Source: an uncultured bacterium
GTDB lineage: Bacteria; Actinomycetota; Coriobacteriia; Coriobacteriales; Coriobacteriaceae
Direction: 5' to 3'
NCBI GenBank assembly: GCA_905215095.1
Contig: CAJMOL010000059.1
Coordinates: 1-8,009 of the forward strand
Length of the DNA stretch: 8,009 bases
The notes under the pieces were generated by a model. It did not search any database and was not told the origin of the DNA. It saw only the letters and a program-made list of their open reading frames with translations. Numbering within the stretch: position 1 is the stretch's first letter; each line of letters starts with the position of its first letter. Below, piece after piece: positions 1-6,398 of the stretch. Position numbers and translations under genes: made by a program.

Positions 1-509
1 TGACCGCGGCCGATAGGCACCATGGAGTCGATGGCCAACAGACCGGTCTGAACCGGCTCGCACACCGGGGTACGGTCGATGACACCGGGGGCCTTGAACT
101 CGATGGGGCGACGATGCGTGGCGACGATGTCACCCAGGCCGTCGATAGGCTGGCCGAGCGGATTGACGACGCGGCCGAGCATGGCGCGGCTCACGGGGAT
201 ATCCATAATGCGGCCAGTGGTGCGGCACTCGTCGCCTTCCTTGATGGAGTCGACGGCACCGAACAGAACGGCGCCGACCTCGTCACGGTCAAGGTTCTGA
301 GCAAGGCCGAAGACGGTCTCACCGGTATCGGAGCTCTTGAACTCCAGAAGCTCGCCTGCCATGGCGCTCTTGAGGCCGGAGACGCGCGCGATGCCGTCGC
401 CTACCTCGTCGACCGTTGAAACCTCATGCGTATCGACCGTCGCGGAGAGGCTCGTGAGCTGCTCCTGCAGTTTCTTGGCGATATCCTGGGCATTGAGGGT
501 TTCGGACAT
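1..509 (-). CDS. atpA: F1Fo ATP synthase subunit alpha, N-terminal third (partial)
   Basis: This encodes the alpha subunit of the membrane-bound F1 sector, the non-catalytic nucleotide-binding partner of beta in the alpha3beta3 ring. About 169 residues are visible. The protein begins MSETLNAQDIAKKL. The N-terminal beta-barrel domain follows (roughly residues 25-95, including VDEVGDGIARVSGL and GETVFGLAQNL), then the start of the nucleotide-binding domain (GRVVNPLGQPIDG, PVQTGLLAIDSMVPIGRGQ). The Walker A loop (GDRQTGKT in the family) would come just after the window edge, so the gene is cut only by the window. The ATG at 509-507 overlaps the atpH stop codon as TAATG. A full-strength ribosome binding site, GGAGGTGA (523-516), lies six bases upstream inside the last codons of atpH. 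Translational coupling to atpH is likely. Identity is very secure. Confidence 0.97.
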   Translation of the reverse strand, partial: MSETLNAQDIAKKLQEQLTSLSATVDTHEVSTVDEVGDGIARVSGLKSAMAGELLEFKSSDTGETVFGLAQNLDRDEVGAVLFGAVDSIKEGDECRTTGRIMDIPVSRAMLGRVVNPLGQPIDGLGDIVATHRRPIEFKAPGVIDRTPVCEPVQTGLLAIDSMVPIGRG

Positions 510-985
510 TAGGCTTCACCTCCGTACGAATTAGCAGAGTTTGCGAGGGTCTCCTGCGCGATGCGCAGCTGCGTCTTGACGGAGATGTCACGACGCTCGC
601 CGCGGGCCTCGAGCACCAGGCCGCCCACGATAGACGGGTCGACCTGCTCGATAAGGAATACCTTGCGGCCGAAGTCCTGCTCGCATTTCTTAGTGATGGT
701 TTGACGCAGCTCGTCGTCGAGCGGGATCGCCGTGGTGACGGTCACGCCCACTACATCCTCGTCTTCCTCGGCAACATACTTAAAGGCAGCTGCCACCTTG
801 GGAAGAAGGTCGAGCTGGTCGCGCTTGGACATGGTGTCGAGCACGGCGATGATCTCGGGGCTGGCGCTAGCCAGGCGCTCGATCATCTCGAGGTCCTCGA
901 ACACATGGTTCTCGGCCTTGGCGGCTTCCAAAAGGGAGCGCGCGTAAGTCTCGAGCACCTTGTCCTGATAGCGGCTAGTCGGCAT
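509..985 (-). CDS. atpH: F1Fo ATP synthase subunit delta
   Basis: This is the delta subunit (the OSCP homologue), which sits on top of F1 and ties the alpha3beta3 head to the peripheral stalk made by subunit b. At 158 residues it is somewhat shorter than the usual 175-180. The N-terminal helical domain begins at KVLETYARSLLEAAKAE. The C-terminal part carries the family's typical ending, VDPSIVGGLVLEARGERR followed by DISVKTQLRIAQETL. The ATG at 985-983 lies inside the end of atpF (11-base overlap). The ribosome binding site upstream is modest (AGCAGG/AGGT), so expression probably depends partly on coupling to atpF. The TAA stop shares its last A with the atpA start. Position between atpF and atpA matches the canonical bacterial atp operon. 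Confidence 0.95.
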   Translation of the reverse strand: MPTSRYQDKVLETYARSLLEAAKAENHVFEDLEMIERLASASPEIIAVLDTMSKRDQLDLLPKVAAAFKYVAEEDEDVVGVTVTTAIPLDDELRQTITKKCEQDFGRKVFLIEQVDPSIVGGLVLEARGERRDISVKTQLRIAQETLANSANSYGGEA

Positions 986-1577
986 TCAGGCTACCTGCTT
1001 CCTGGATGTAGCGCTCGATGAGCTTCTTCTGCTCGGCCTCGTCCTCGAGTGCCTCGCCCACGATCTTGGTGGCGACGGCAACGGACAGGTCGGCGATGGA
1101 GCTCGCGGCACCGGCGTAGATGGACTTGCGCTCGTCCTCGACGGTCGTGTGGGCCTTGGCGATGATCTCCTCGGCCTCCTTGTGAGCAGCCTCGATGATA
1201 CGGGCGCGCTCGGACTCGGCGTCCTTACGGGCCTCGAGAACGATGTCGGCAGCCTGACGACGGGCGTCGGTGACGATCGAGTCGGACTCAGCGCGCTTGG
1301 CGATAGCCTCCTGCTTGGTCTTCTCGGCCTCGTCGAGGCTCTCCTCGATCTTCTTGCCGCGCTCCTCCATGGTTTTCATGATGCCCGGCAGGGCGACCTT
1401 GGCCAGCACGATCCAGATGATCAGGAAGGCGATAAGCGCCGGGATGAACTCCGCCATCTTAGGGATGAGGATGTCCGCACCGGCAGCGCCGTCCTCGGCG
1501 AACGCGGAAACCGGCATGAGCAGCGCGGCCGCGGACGCGGAGAGTGCGATCGCGCTCTTCTGGGATGAAAGATTCAT
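975..1577 (-). CDS. atpF: F1Fo ATP synthase subunit b, with a signal-peptide-like N-terminus
   Basis: This is the peripheral-stalk subunit b, which anchors in the membrane and reaches up to delta on F1. The 200 residues fall into three parts. Residues 1-27 look like a Sec signal peptide: Ser/Lys-rich start, hydrophobic AIALSASAAALLMPV, and an A-F-A signal peptidase I-type site before E28. A transmembrane helix follows at about 43-63 (EFIPALIAFLIIWIVLAKVA). The rest is a long charged, Ala/Glu/Lys-rich helix typical of the dimeric b stalk, ending near VGEALEDEAEQKKLIERYI. The ATG at 1577 has GGAG eight bases upstream and lies 15 bases after the atpE stop. The stop TAG (977-975) lies inside atpH. 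An extra cleavable-looking N-terminus is unlike the E. coli protein, where the single membrane helix starts almost at residue 1. Function is secure; processing of the N-terminus is inferred. Confidence 0.95.
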   Translation of the reverse strand: MNLSSQKSAIALSASAAALLMPVSAFAEDGAAGADILIPKMAEFIPALIAFLIIWIVLAKVALPGIMKTMEERGKKIEESLDEAEKTKQEAIAKRAESDSIVTDARRQAADIVLEARKDAESERARIIEAAHKEAEEIIAKAHTTVEDERKSIYAGAASSIADLSVAVATKIVGEALEDEAEQKKLIERYIQEAGSLNAD

Positions 1578-1592
1578 ACTTGACGCTCCGTG

Positions 1593-1787
1593 CTATTTAA
1601 CGATCAGCGCGACAACGAAGCCGATCAGAGCCAGAGCCTCGCCGAAGGCGGAGCCCATGATGAAGACGGTGAACACGCGGCCCTGGACCTCAGGCTGACG
1701 GGCCATAGCACCCGTAGCACCCAGAGCAGACAGGCCGATAGCAAGACCAGCGCCGATAACACCGAGACCGTAACCGATAACTCCCAC
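1593..1787 (-). CDS. atpE: F1Fo ATP synthase subunit c (proteolipid)
   Basis: Subunit c forms the rotating ring in the membrane that carries ions across Fo. The 64 residues form a helical hairpin: glycine/alanine-rich helix 1 (residues 2-28), the polar loop A-R-Q-P-E (29-33) that contacts gamma/epsilon, and helix 2 with the ion-binding carboxylate E50 in GSAFGEALALIGF. The residues that mark sodium-binding rings (a Gln in helix 1 and a Ser right after the Glu) are replaced by I17 and A51 in my hand alignment, so proton coupling is inferred. The start is GTG at 1787-1785. It is the only choice, because an in-frame stop lies a short way upstream, and it is preceded by a near-perfect AAAGGAGG. 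At 64 residues it is shorter than the usual 70-85. The strong ribosome binding site suits the need for many copies per complex. Confidence 0.96.
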   Translation of the reverse strand: MGVIGYGLGVIGAGLAIGLSALGATGAMARQPEVQGRVFTVFIMGSAFGEALALIGFVVALIVK

Positions 1788-1791
1788 GATT

Positions 1792-1823
1792 CCTCCTTTG
1801 TCGTGCGTGTCTTATTTCACGCA
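1792..1823 (-). promoter_or_regulatory. atpE translation initiation region: stem-loop plus strong Shine-Dalgarno
   Basis: On the minus strand a perfect six-base stem, TGCGTG (1823-1818) and CACGCA (1809-1804), encloses the eight-base loop AAATAAGA. Four bases later comes the ribosome binding site AAAGGAGG (1799-1792), four bases before the GTG start of atpE. The rest of the 124-base atpB-atpE gap shows only a five-base GCCGG/CCGGC pair (1843-1847 with 1866-1870). That pair has no T-run after it in the direction of transcription, so I do not read it as a terminator. E. coli also has an unusual translation-boosting leader before atpE; that the leader here acts the same way is inference. Confidence 0.5.
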
Positions 1824-1911
1824 GGATAACCTTTTTATAACTGCCGGGCTCCATGGGTACGGGCACCGGCGGTTTAACGAATTGCCTTACCTTTAAGGCG
1901 CGAACGGAAGA

Positions 1912-2715
1912 TTACTCCTCCTCCGCGACCTCCTCTGCCTCGGAGACATACACGGCGGTAAGGACCGTGAAGACGTAAGCCTGGATGGCGCCGACCACAA
2001 GCTCGATCGCATAGATCAGGATGAGGATGGCAAGCCAGGCCAGCGAAGGCAGGGCGCCGACGGCGTGGGCCGCGGAAACCTGCTGAAGCAGCGGCTGCAT
2101 GAACATGCTCGCCATGATGGCGAACGAGCCCATGACCACGTGTCCTGCGAACATGTTGCAGAACAGACGGACGGCGAGCGTGATGAGACGCAGGAAGGTC
2201 GAGAAAAGCTCGACGACCCACACAAGCACGTTCATCGGGAAGCTCACGCCCTGCGGGGCGAGGCTCTTGATGTAGCCGATCACGCCGTGAGCCTTGCATC
2301 CGTAGTAGATGAAGTACACGAAGGCGAAAATGGCGAGCGCGGCGGTGGAGCCGATTGCGCCGGTGCCGGGCTTCATTCCCGGGATCAGGCCGATCATGTT
2401 ATTGATCAGGATGAACAGGAAAAGCGAGCACAGGAACGGGAAGTGCTTCTTCCAGTTCTCACCCACGACGCCCTTGCCGATATCGTTCTCGACGTACTCG
2501 ATGATGTACTCGAAACCGTTGACGAAGAAGCCCTTGGGAACCAGGGTCTGCTTCTTCTTGAACACGGCCAGGACGATCAGGAGCACGATCGTGGAGACGA
2601 TCAGCCAAAACGAGTACTGCGTGATGCCGCAGCTCAGATCGCCCACGACAGGGGTGGAGCTGAACTCGCTGACCAGATGATTAATCTCATCAGGCAGCTT
2701 TTCAAAAATTTCCAC
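1912..2715 (-). CDS. atpB: F1Fo ATP synthase subunit a
   Basis: Subunit a is the membrane stator that holds the two ion half-channels against the c-ring. The 267 residues contain several hydrophobic segments: about 36-52, 93-112, 122-138, 163-200 and 225-257. The essential arginine is R183 in the conserved block LRLITLAVRLFCNMFAGHV, equivalent to Arg210 of E. coli. The conserved N-terminal part (FFVNGFEYIIEYV) and the segment NNMIGLIPG also match the family. The last helix carries the conserved IELVVGAIQAYVFTVL motif. The start is GTG (2715-2713) with AAAGGT upstream, three bases after the stop of the preceding small membrane protein gene, so the two are surely cotranscribed. The acidic tail (EAEEVAEEE) is typical. 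Confidence 0.96.
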   Translation of the reverse strand: MEIFEKLPDEINHLVSEFSSTPVVGDLSCGITQYSFWLIVSTIVLLIVLAVFKKKQTLVPKGFFVNGFEYIIEYVENDIGKGVVGENWKKHFPFLCSLFLFILINNMIGLIPGMKPGTGAIGSTAALAIFAFVYFIYYGCKAHGVIGYIKSLAPQGVSFPMNVLVWVVELFSTFLRLITLAVRLFCNMFAGHVVMGSFAIMASMFMQPLLQQVSAAHAVGALPSLAWLAILILIYAIELVVGAIQAYVFTVLTAVYVSEAEEVAEEE

Positions 2716-2718
2716 GAC

Positions 2719-3030
2719 TTACCTTTCGACCTCATGAGGATCTCGCAGCGCCTTGGCGACGCGAACCGTGCAGGCGGCCATAAAGGCCACGAAGCCGATC
2801 GCCTCGCCCAGGAGGAACATGCGAAATGCCTCTCCGAACAACACAAACACAACCAAGGTAAAGACGAGCAGGGCGACTGCCGAGACCGCCAGACTCACCA
2901 TGCCCTTGAGCATGTCCGCATTCTGCTTATCGTCAAGAACCGGCTTGAGCGTAAAGACAAAGGGAAGGAAGGCAATTGCGCCCGCGATGGCGCCTGCAAC
3001 GATAGCGAGCAGATCGGCTATCTGAAACAC
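2719..3030 (-). CDS. Small membrane protein in the AtpI position of the atp operon
   Basis: I do not recognise the sequence as a clear AtpI, but size, membrane content and position (first gene, three bases before atpB) fit an AtpI/subunit I-type protein. AtpI proteins help assemble the c-ring or handle magnesium in other bacteria. I chose the GTG at 3030-3028 because GAGG lies six bases before it, giving 103 residues. Three hydrophobic segments are visible at about 4-26 (IADLLAIVAGAIAGAIAFLP), 41-65 and 70-90, with a charged tail ending RDPHEVER. Two longer starts exist: GTG at 3042 (107 residues) and TTG at 3105 (128 residues). The TTG lies upstream of the likely -10 element of the operon promoter (3097-3092), so it is probably not transcribed. 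It could also be an unrelated small membrane protein. Confidence 0.75.
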   Translation of the reverse strand: MFQIADLLAIVAGAIAGAIAFLPFVFTLKPVLDDKQNADMLKGMVSLAVSAVALLVFTLVVFVLFGEAFRMFLLGEAIGFVAFMAACTVRVAKALRDPHEVER

Positions 3031-3091
3031 TGGCGTCCTCACTTTCCTTTTTAACGCCTCACAGCACAGTCCCAGCCAAACATTGGTGACT

Positions 3092-3119
3092 ATTGTACGA
3101 GCCAATCGCTAAAGTACAA
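3092..3119 (-). promoter_or_regulatory. Likely sigma-70-type promoter of the atp operon
   Basis: The -10 is TACAAT (3097-3092), five of six bases matching consensus. The -35 is TTGTAC (3119-3114), weak at three of six, and the spacer is 16 bases. Transcription would begin near 3085 and leave a leader of about 55 bases before the GTG at 3030. The same bases contain the inverted pair TTGTAC/GTACAA (3119-3114 and 3098-3093). Just upstream lies a perfect six-base dyad, AACCGT (3136-3131) and ACGGTT (3123-3118), whose second arm overlaps the -35. These could be operator sites, but no regulator is visible here. Confidence 0.5.
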
Positions 3120-3233
3120 CCGTAAAACAAACGGTTAATACGCACCTGTACGTTTTCTTAAGGCCTTCTTTATGCCGCAGGTACGGTAATGCGTTTTTTC
3201 GAACCCCTCAGGGCAAAACGTCCGTTAACAGAA

Positions 3234-3268
3234 GTGCGCGTGGACGACTTTTGCTCGCCCGCGCGCAC
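3234..3268 (-). terminator. upp: Stem-loop after upp, possible weak terminator
   Basis: On the minus strand GTGCGCG (3268-3262) pairs perfectly with CGCGCAC (3240-3234). Inside, after a single C/A mismatch, GGGCGA pairs with TCGTCC (one G-T pair) around a seven-base loop GCAAAAG. The structure starts 43 bases after the upp stop and separates upp from the atp promoter. The tail that follows is TTCTGTTAA, only partly T-rich, so intrinsic termination may be leaky or need Rho. It may instead be an mRNA 3'-end stabiliser. Confidence 0.5.
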
Positions 3269-3310
3269 CATTTCTTCGTATTTGTGACCGTAGCCGACAA
3301 GACCCAACGA

Positions 3311-3958
3311 CTAGAGCGTACCGTAGATGCGGTCGCCGGCGTCGCCCAGGCCCGGAACGATGTAGGCGTCCTCGTTGAGATGGTCGTCGATGGCGCACGT
3401 ATAAATATGTACGTCAGGGTCCTTTTCGGTCAGTGACTTGAGGCCCTCGGGCGCGGCGACGATACACAGCATGCGGATATCCTTGACACCGCGCTCGCGC
3501 AGGTAGCTGATGGCCATCTCGGCCGAACCGCCCGTGGCGAGCATGGGGTCGACGACCAGGCAGATGCGCTGGTCGATATCCTTGGGCATCTTGCAGTAAT
3601 ACTCATGCGGCTCGTGAGTAACCTCGTCGCGCTCCATTCCAATGTGGCCCACGCGAGCCGAGGGTACCAAGTCGAGGATACCGTCGACCATGCCGAGGCC
3701 CGCACGCAGGATGGGAACGATGGCGAGCTTTTTGCCGGTGAGCTGCTTAAACGTTGCGGTGGTGATGGGGGTCTCGACCTCGACGTCTTCCATGGGCAGG
3801 TCGCGCATGGCCTCGTAGCCGTCAAAGAGCGCAAGCTCGCGCACGAGCTGGCGGAACTGGTTGGTGCCAGTGCTCTTGTCGCGCAAGATCGACAGCTTGT
3901 GCTGGACGAGTGGGTGATCGACAAGGGTCACACGGGACGTATCGTAGGTGACGGTCAT
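3311..3958 (-). CDS. upp: Uracil phosphoribosyltransferase
   Basis: This cytosolic pyrimidine-salvage enzyme makes UMP from uracil and PRPP. The 215 residues are close to the usual 208-210 length. The family opening is clear ([25 protein letters not shown], residues 14-38). The PRPP-binding loop is [12 protein letters not shown] (135-146). The uracil-recognition C-terminus is [16 protein letters not shown] (199-214). The block [22 protein letters not shown] (80-101) is also diagnostic. The ATG at 3958-3956 is preceded by AAAGGGG about nine bases upstream. It follows glpK by 122 bases. I see neither a convincing promoter nor a terminator in that gap, so it may be cotranscribed with tsaC-glpK or have its own weak promoter. 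The next gene group, atp, appears to be a separate unit. Confidence 0.97.
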   Translation of the reverse strand: MTVTYDTSRVTLVDHPLVQHKLSILRDKSTGTNQFRQLVRELALFDGYEAMRDLPMEDVEVETPITTATFKQLTGKKLAIVPILRAGLGMVDGILDLVPSARVGHIGMERDEVTHEPHEYYCKMPKDIDQRICLVVDPMLATGGSAEMAISYLRERGVKDIRMLCIVAAPEGLKSLTEKDPDVHIYTCAIDDHLNEDAYIVPGLGDAGDRIYGTL

Positions 3959-4080
3959 GGGTTGATGCCCCTTTCATTGCGGCCGGAAGATGACCTTGCT
4001 GGCAAGACGCATGACGACATTGTTGCCTCGCGCCGTGCATAAGTTTAACGGTTTGCTGTATCGAGCAGCTCGTCGCAACC

Positions 4081-5622
4081 CTACTGAGCGGTGTTGAGCG
4101 AACGCTTGACGGCATCACGCCAACCAGCGAGGTTGCTCTCACGGCGCTCGGCGGACATGTGAGGATGGAAGACTTTGACGATCTGAGCGTTTTGCTCCAG
4201 CTCCTCCAGGTCCTCCCAATAGCCAACGGCAAGGCCCGCCAAGTACGCGGCGCCGATCGCCGTGGTCTCCACCGTCTCGCACTGCAGCACGGGGATATCC
4301 AGCAGATCGGCCTGGAATTGCATGATGAACTCGTTGCGCGAGGCGCCGCCGTCGACAGACAGGCGCTCAATCGAAAGCCCCACGTCCTGCTCCATGGCGC
4401 GCAGCACGTCGTAGCTCTGATATGCCATGGATTCGCAGGCGGCACGTACGATGGTCGCACGGCTCGAGGCGCCGGTCAGACCGCACACGATACCGCGGGC
4501 ATGCGGGTCCCACCAGGGAGCACCCAAACCTGCAAAGGCGGGAACGAAGTAGCAGCCCTCGTTGTCGTTAATCGAAGTGGCGAGTTGCGCGGACTCGCTC
4601 ACGCTCGAGATGATGCCCATGTTGTTGCGCAGCCAGTTCATGGTTGAGCCGGCAGCAAAGATAGAACCCTCGAGCGCATAGCTGATCTTGCCGTCCGCGG
4701 CGATACCGATCGTGGAGACCAGACCGTTCTTGGATTCGACGATCTCGTCACCGGTGTTCATGAGCATAAAGCAGCCCGTGCCATAGGTGTTTTTGGTCTG
4801 GCCGGGATGGAAGCAGCAGTGGCCGAACAGCGACGCCTGCTGGTCGCCCGCCACGCCCATGATGGGCGGCATGTTGGTCATGATGTCGCTCGCGACGCGG
4901 CCGTAGTCGCCCGAGCTCCAACGAACCTCGGGCATCATGGAACGCGGGATGTCGAAAAGCGCCAGCAGATCGTCGTCCCAATCGAGCGCATGAATATTAA
5001 AGAGCGCGGTGCGGCTGGCATTGGTGTAGTCGGTGGCAAAGACCTGACCGCCGGTGAGGTTGTAGATGAGCCAGGTGTCGATGGTGCCGAACATGAGGTC
5101 GCCCGCCGCCGCGCTCTCACGCGCACCATCGACGTTGTCGAGGATCCACTGCACCTTGGAAGCCGAGAAATACGGATCGAGCGTGAGTCCCGTGCGGGAG
5201 CGCACCAGTTCTTCTGCGCCCTGCTCGACCAGCTCGTCGATCAGAGGTGCGGTGCGACGGCATTGCCACACGATGGCGTTATAGATGGGTTGGCCGCTTA
5301 TGCGATCCCACACCACCGTGGTCTCGCGCTGGTTGGAGATGCCGATGGCGGCGATGCGGTCAGAATGGATGCCGCTCTTAAACTGGACCTCCATCATCAC
5401 GCCGATCTGACTGGCAAGCACCTCCGTGGGATCCTGCTCCACCCAGCCGGGGCGCGGGAAGCTGGTTTTGACGCTACGACGCGCCTGGGCGACGATGCAG
5501 CCGTACTCGTCGACGATAGTCGCGAGTACCGAGGTAGTGCCGCAGTCGAGCGCCATGATGTAGGAACCGCCAAAGCTAAACGAGGCGTCTTCCATACCCA
5601 GGCTACCTAGATTCAACGACAT
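4081..5622 (-). CDS. glpK: Glycerol kinase
   Basis: This FGGY-family sugar kinase phosphorylates glycerol to sn-glycerol 3-phosphate using ATP in the cytosol. It has 513 residues, the usual size. The phosphate-binding loop is DCGTTS (26-31). Glycerol contacts by analogy with E. coli are R99-E100 (SNQRETTVVWD), W119, Y151 and the catalytic base D260 in GVAGDQQASLFG. FGGY signatures lie at YFSASKVQWILDN (151-163) and about 423-445 (VDGGASRNEF...). TDYTNASRTALFNIH (197-211) and KNTYGTGCF (277-285) are characteristic of GlpK rather than other FGGY kinases. In the first loop Cys replaces the common Gln. The histidine that HPr phosphorylates in many Firmicutes enzymes appears to be Asp (D246). The ATG at 5622 has AAAGGTG six bases upstream; that site abuts the tsaC stop, only 13 bases away, so the two are likely cotranscribed. 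No glycerol facilitator or glpD is visible. Confidence 0.96.
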   Translation of the reverse strand: MSLNLGSLGMEDASFSFGGSYIMALDCGTTSVLATIVDEYGCIVAQARRSVKTSFPRPGWVEQDPTEVLASQIGVMMEVQFKSGIHSDRIAAIGISNQRETTVVWDRISGQPIYNAIVWQCRRTAPLIDELVEQGAEELVRSRTGLTLDPYFSASKVQWILDNVDGARESAAAGDLMFGTIDTWLIYNLTGGQVFATDYTNASRTALFNIHALDWDDDLLALFDIPRSMMPEVRWSSGDYGRVASDIMTNMPPIMGVAGDQQASLFGHCCFHPGQTKNTYGTGCFMLMNTGDEIVESKNGLVSTIGIAADGKISYALEGSIFAAGSTMNWLRNNMGIISSVSESAQLATSINDNEGCYFVPAFAGLGAPWWDPHARGIVCGLTGASSRATIVRAACESMAYQSYDVLRAMEQDVGLSIERLSVDGGASRNEFIMQFQADLLDIPVLQCETVETTAIGAAYLAGLAVGYWEDLEELEQNAQIVKVFHPHMSAERRESNLAGWRDAVKRSLNTAQ

Positions 5623-5635
5623 CGCTTACACCTTT

Positions 5636-6379
5636 CTATTGCATCGGGTCGGACAGGACCCGCTCGATCTCTGATGCGGGAAGCGCGCCTTGGCGCAGGA
5701 TCTGGAGCTCGCCGTGCTGAAACGACACGATGGTCGAGGCGTCGCGACACGGGGTCTCACCGGCGTCGACGGCCACATCGACCCCCTCCAGGATGCGACC
5801 CTCGACGGCGGCAAAGCTTGCCGGCGAAGGCGCGCCGTGCGTGTTGGCGCTCGTGCAGGCAAGGGGACTGCCGCAGGCGCGGATGAGCGCTTGGACCCCG
5901 GGAGAGGCCGAAGCGCGCAGGGCCACGGTGTCGTCGGCAGCGCGCATAAAGGTCGGCACGCAGGGGGCTGCCTTGACCACGATAGTCAGGGCTCCCGGCC
6001 AGCATCGTCGCGCGAGTACGCGGGCATCTTCCGGGATATCCACGCCATAGCGGTCGAGTGCTTCGACGCCATCGACCAGCCAAGCGACGGTTTGCGTGAG
6101 CTCACGTTGCTTGAGAGTGAAGATACGGCGATAGCCGGTGCCGAGCGCAGGAACTGCGGCGCCATTGACGGCAGCCTGCGGATCGCGCGGCCACGGCAGA
6201 GGTTCACTTGTATCTTGTGGAACGGCATCCGAGAAGGCGTTGACCGCCACGGCGACACCGTAGACCGTCTCGGTTGGAATAAGCGCCAGGCCGCCGCGAC
6301 CGAGTAGCTCGGCCGTGCGCTCGACTGCAAGCCGATGCGGCTCGCGCGCTCCCTCGTATACCCGATAGACCGTCTGCAT
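5636..6379 (-). CDS. tsaC: L-threonylcarbamoyladenylate synthase (YrdC/Sua5/YwlC family)
   Basis: This enzyme makes threonylcarbamoyl-AMP from threonine, bicarbonate and ATP. It is the first step of t6A modification at position 37 of tRNAs reading ANN codons. The 247 residues show the YrdC fold motifs: RGGLALIPTETVYGVAVAV (28-46), K90 and R92 in IFTLKQRE (the KxR pair), RCWPGALTIVV (125-135), the S177-A178-N179 motif in PLACTSANTHGAPSP, and DASTIVSF near the end. Single-domain bacterial members are usually about 190-210 residues. The excess comes mostly from an added Pro/Ala-rich stretch at about 47-84, between the first motif and IFTLK. It lacks the separate C-terminal Sua5 domain. The ATG at 6379 has AAGGGG about eleven bases upstream, a longish spacing, but no better start exists. 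Usual neighbours of this gene are prfA and prmC; here hicAB separates it from prmC. Confidence 0.93.
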   Translation of the reverse strand: MQTVYRVYEGAREPHRLAVERTAELLGRGGLALIPTETVYGVAVAVNAFSDAVPQDTSEPLPWPRDPQAAVNGAAVPALGTGYRRIFTLKQRELTQTVAWLVDGVEALDRYGVDIPEDARVLARRCWPGALTIVVKAAPCVPTFMRAADDTVALRASASPGVQALIRACGSPLACTSANTHGAPSPASFAAVEGRILEGVDVAVDAGETPCRDASTIVSFQHGELQILRQGALPASEIERVLSDPMQ

Positions 6380-6398
6380 GTGTATGCCAGCCCCTTAC

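Larger units (their letters stand above)
3031..3310. other. Intergenic region between upp and the atp operon
   Basis: This stretch has no convincing gene on either strand. Read in the direction of transcription it holds a long hairpin after upp (3268-3234), then an imperfect eight-base stem CGTACCTG/CAGGTGCG (3185-3178 with 3148-3141, one G-T pair, 29-base loop). After these come the dyad next to the -35, the promoter core (3119-3092) and the leader of the first atp gene. Its second half is clearly richer in A+T than the flanking genes, as expected for a promoter region. Confidence 0.7.

Noticed and set aside
1843..1870. GCCGG/CCGGC hairpin between atpB and atpE as a terminator
   Set aside because: Only five base pairs with a large loop and no T-run in the transcribed direction. 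Terminating here would split the operon before its most needed subunit.
2065..3054. Long plus-strand open frame opposite atpB and the small membrane gene
   Set aside because: The translation is a His/Asp/Glu-rich shadow without domains, and the opposite strand carries clear ATP synthase genes. GC-rich codon use opens such frames.
3959..4080. Promoter or terminator between glpK and upp
   Set aside because: Only weak -35/-10-like pairs and four- to five-base stems without T-runs are visible; none is better than chance.
4807..5610. Plus-strand open frame opposite glpK
   Set aside because: No recognisable domain, and complete glpK motifs are on the other strand.
5690..6307. Plus-strand open frame opposite tsaC
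   Set aside because: Shadow of tsaC; composition biased to Arg/Gly/Asp with no family motif.
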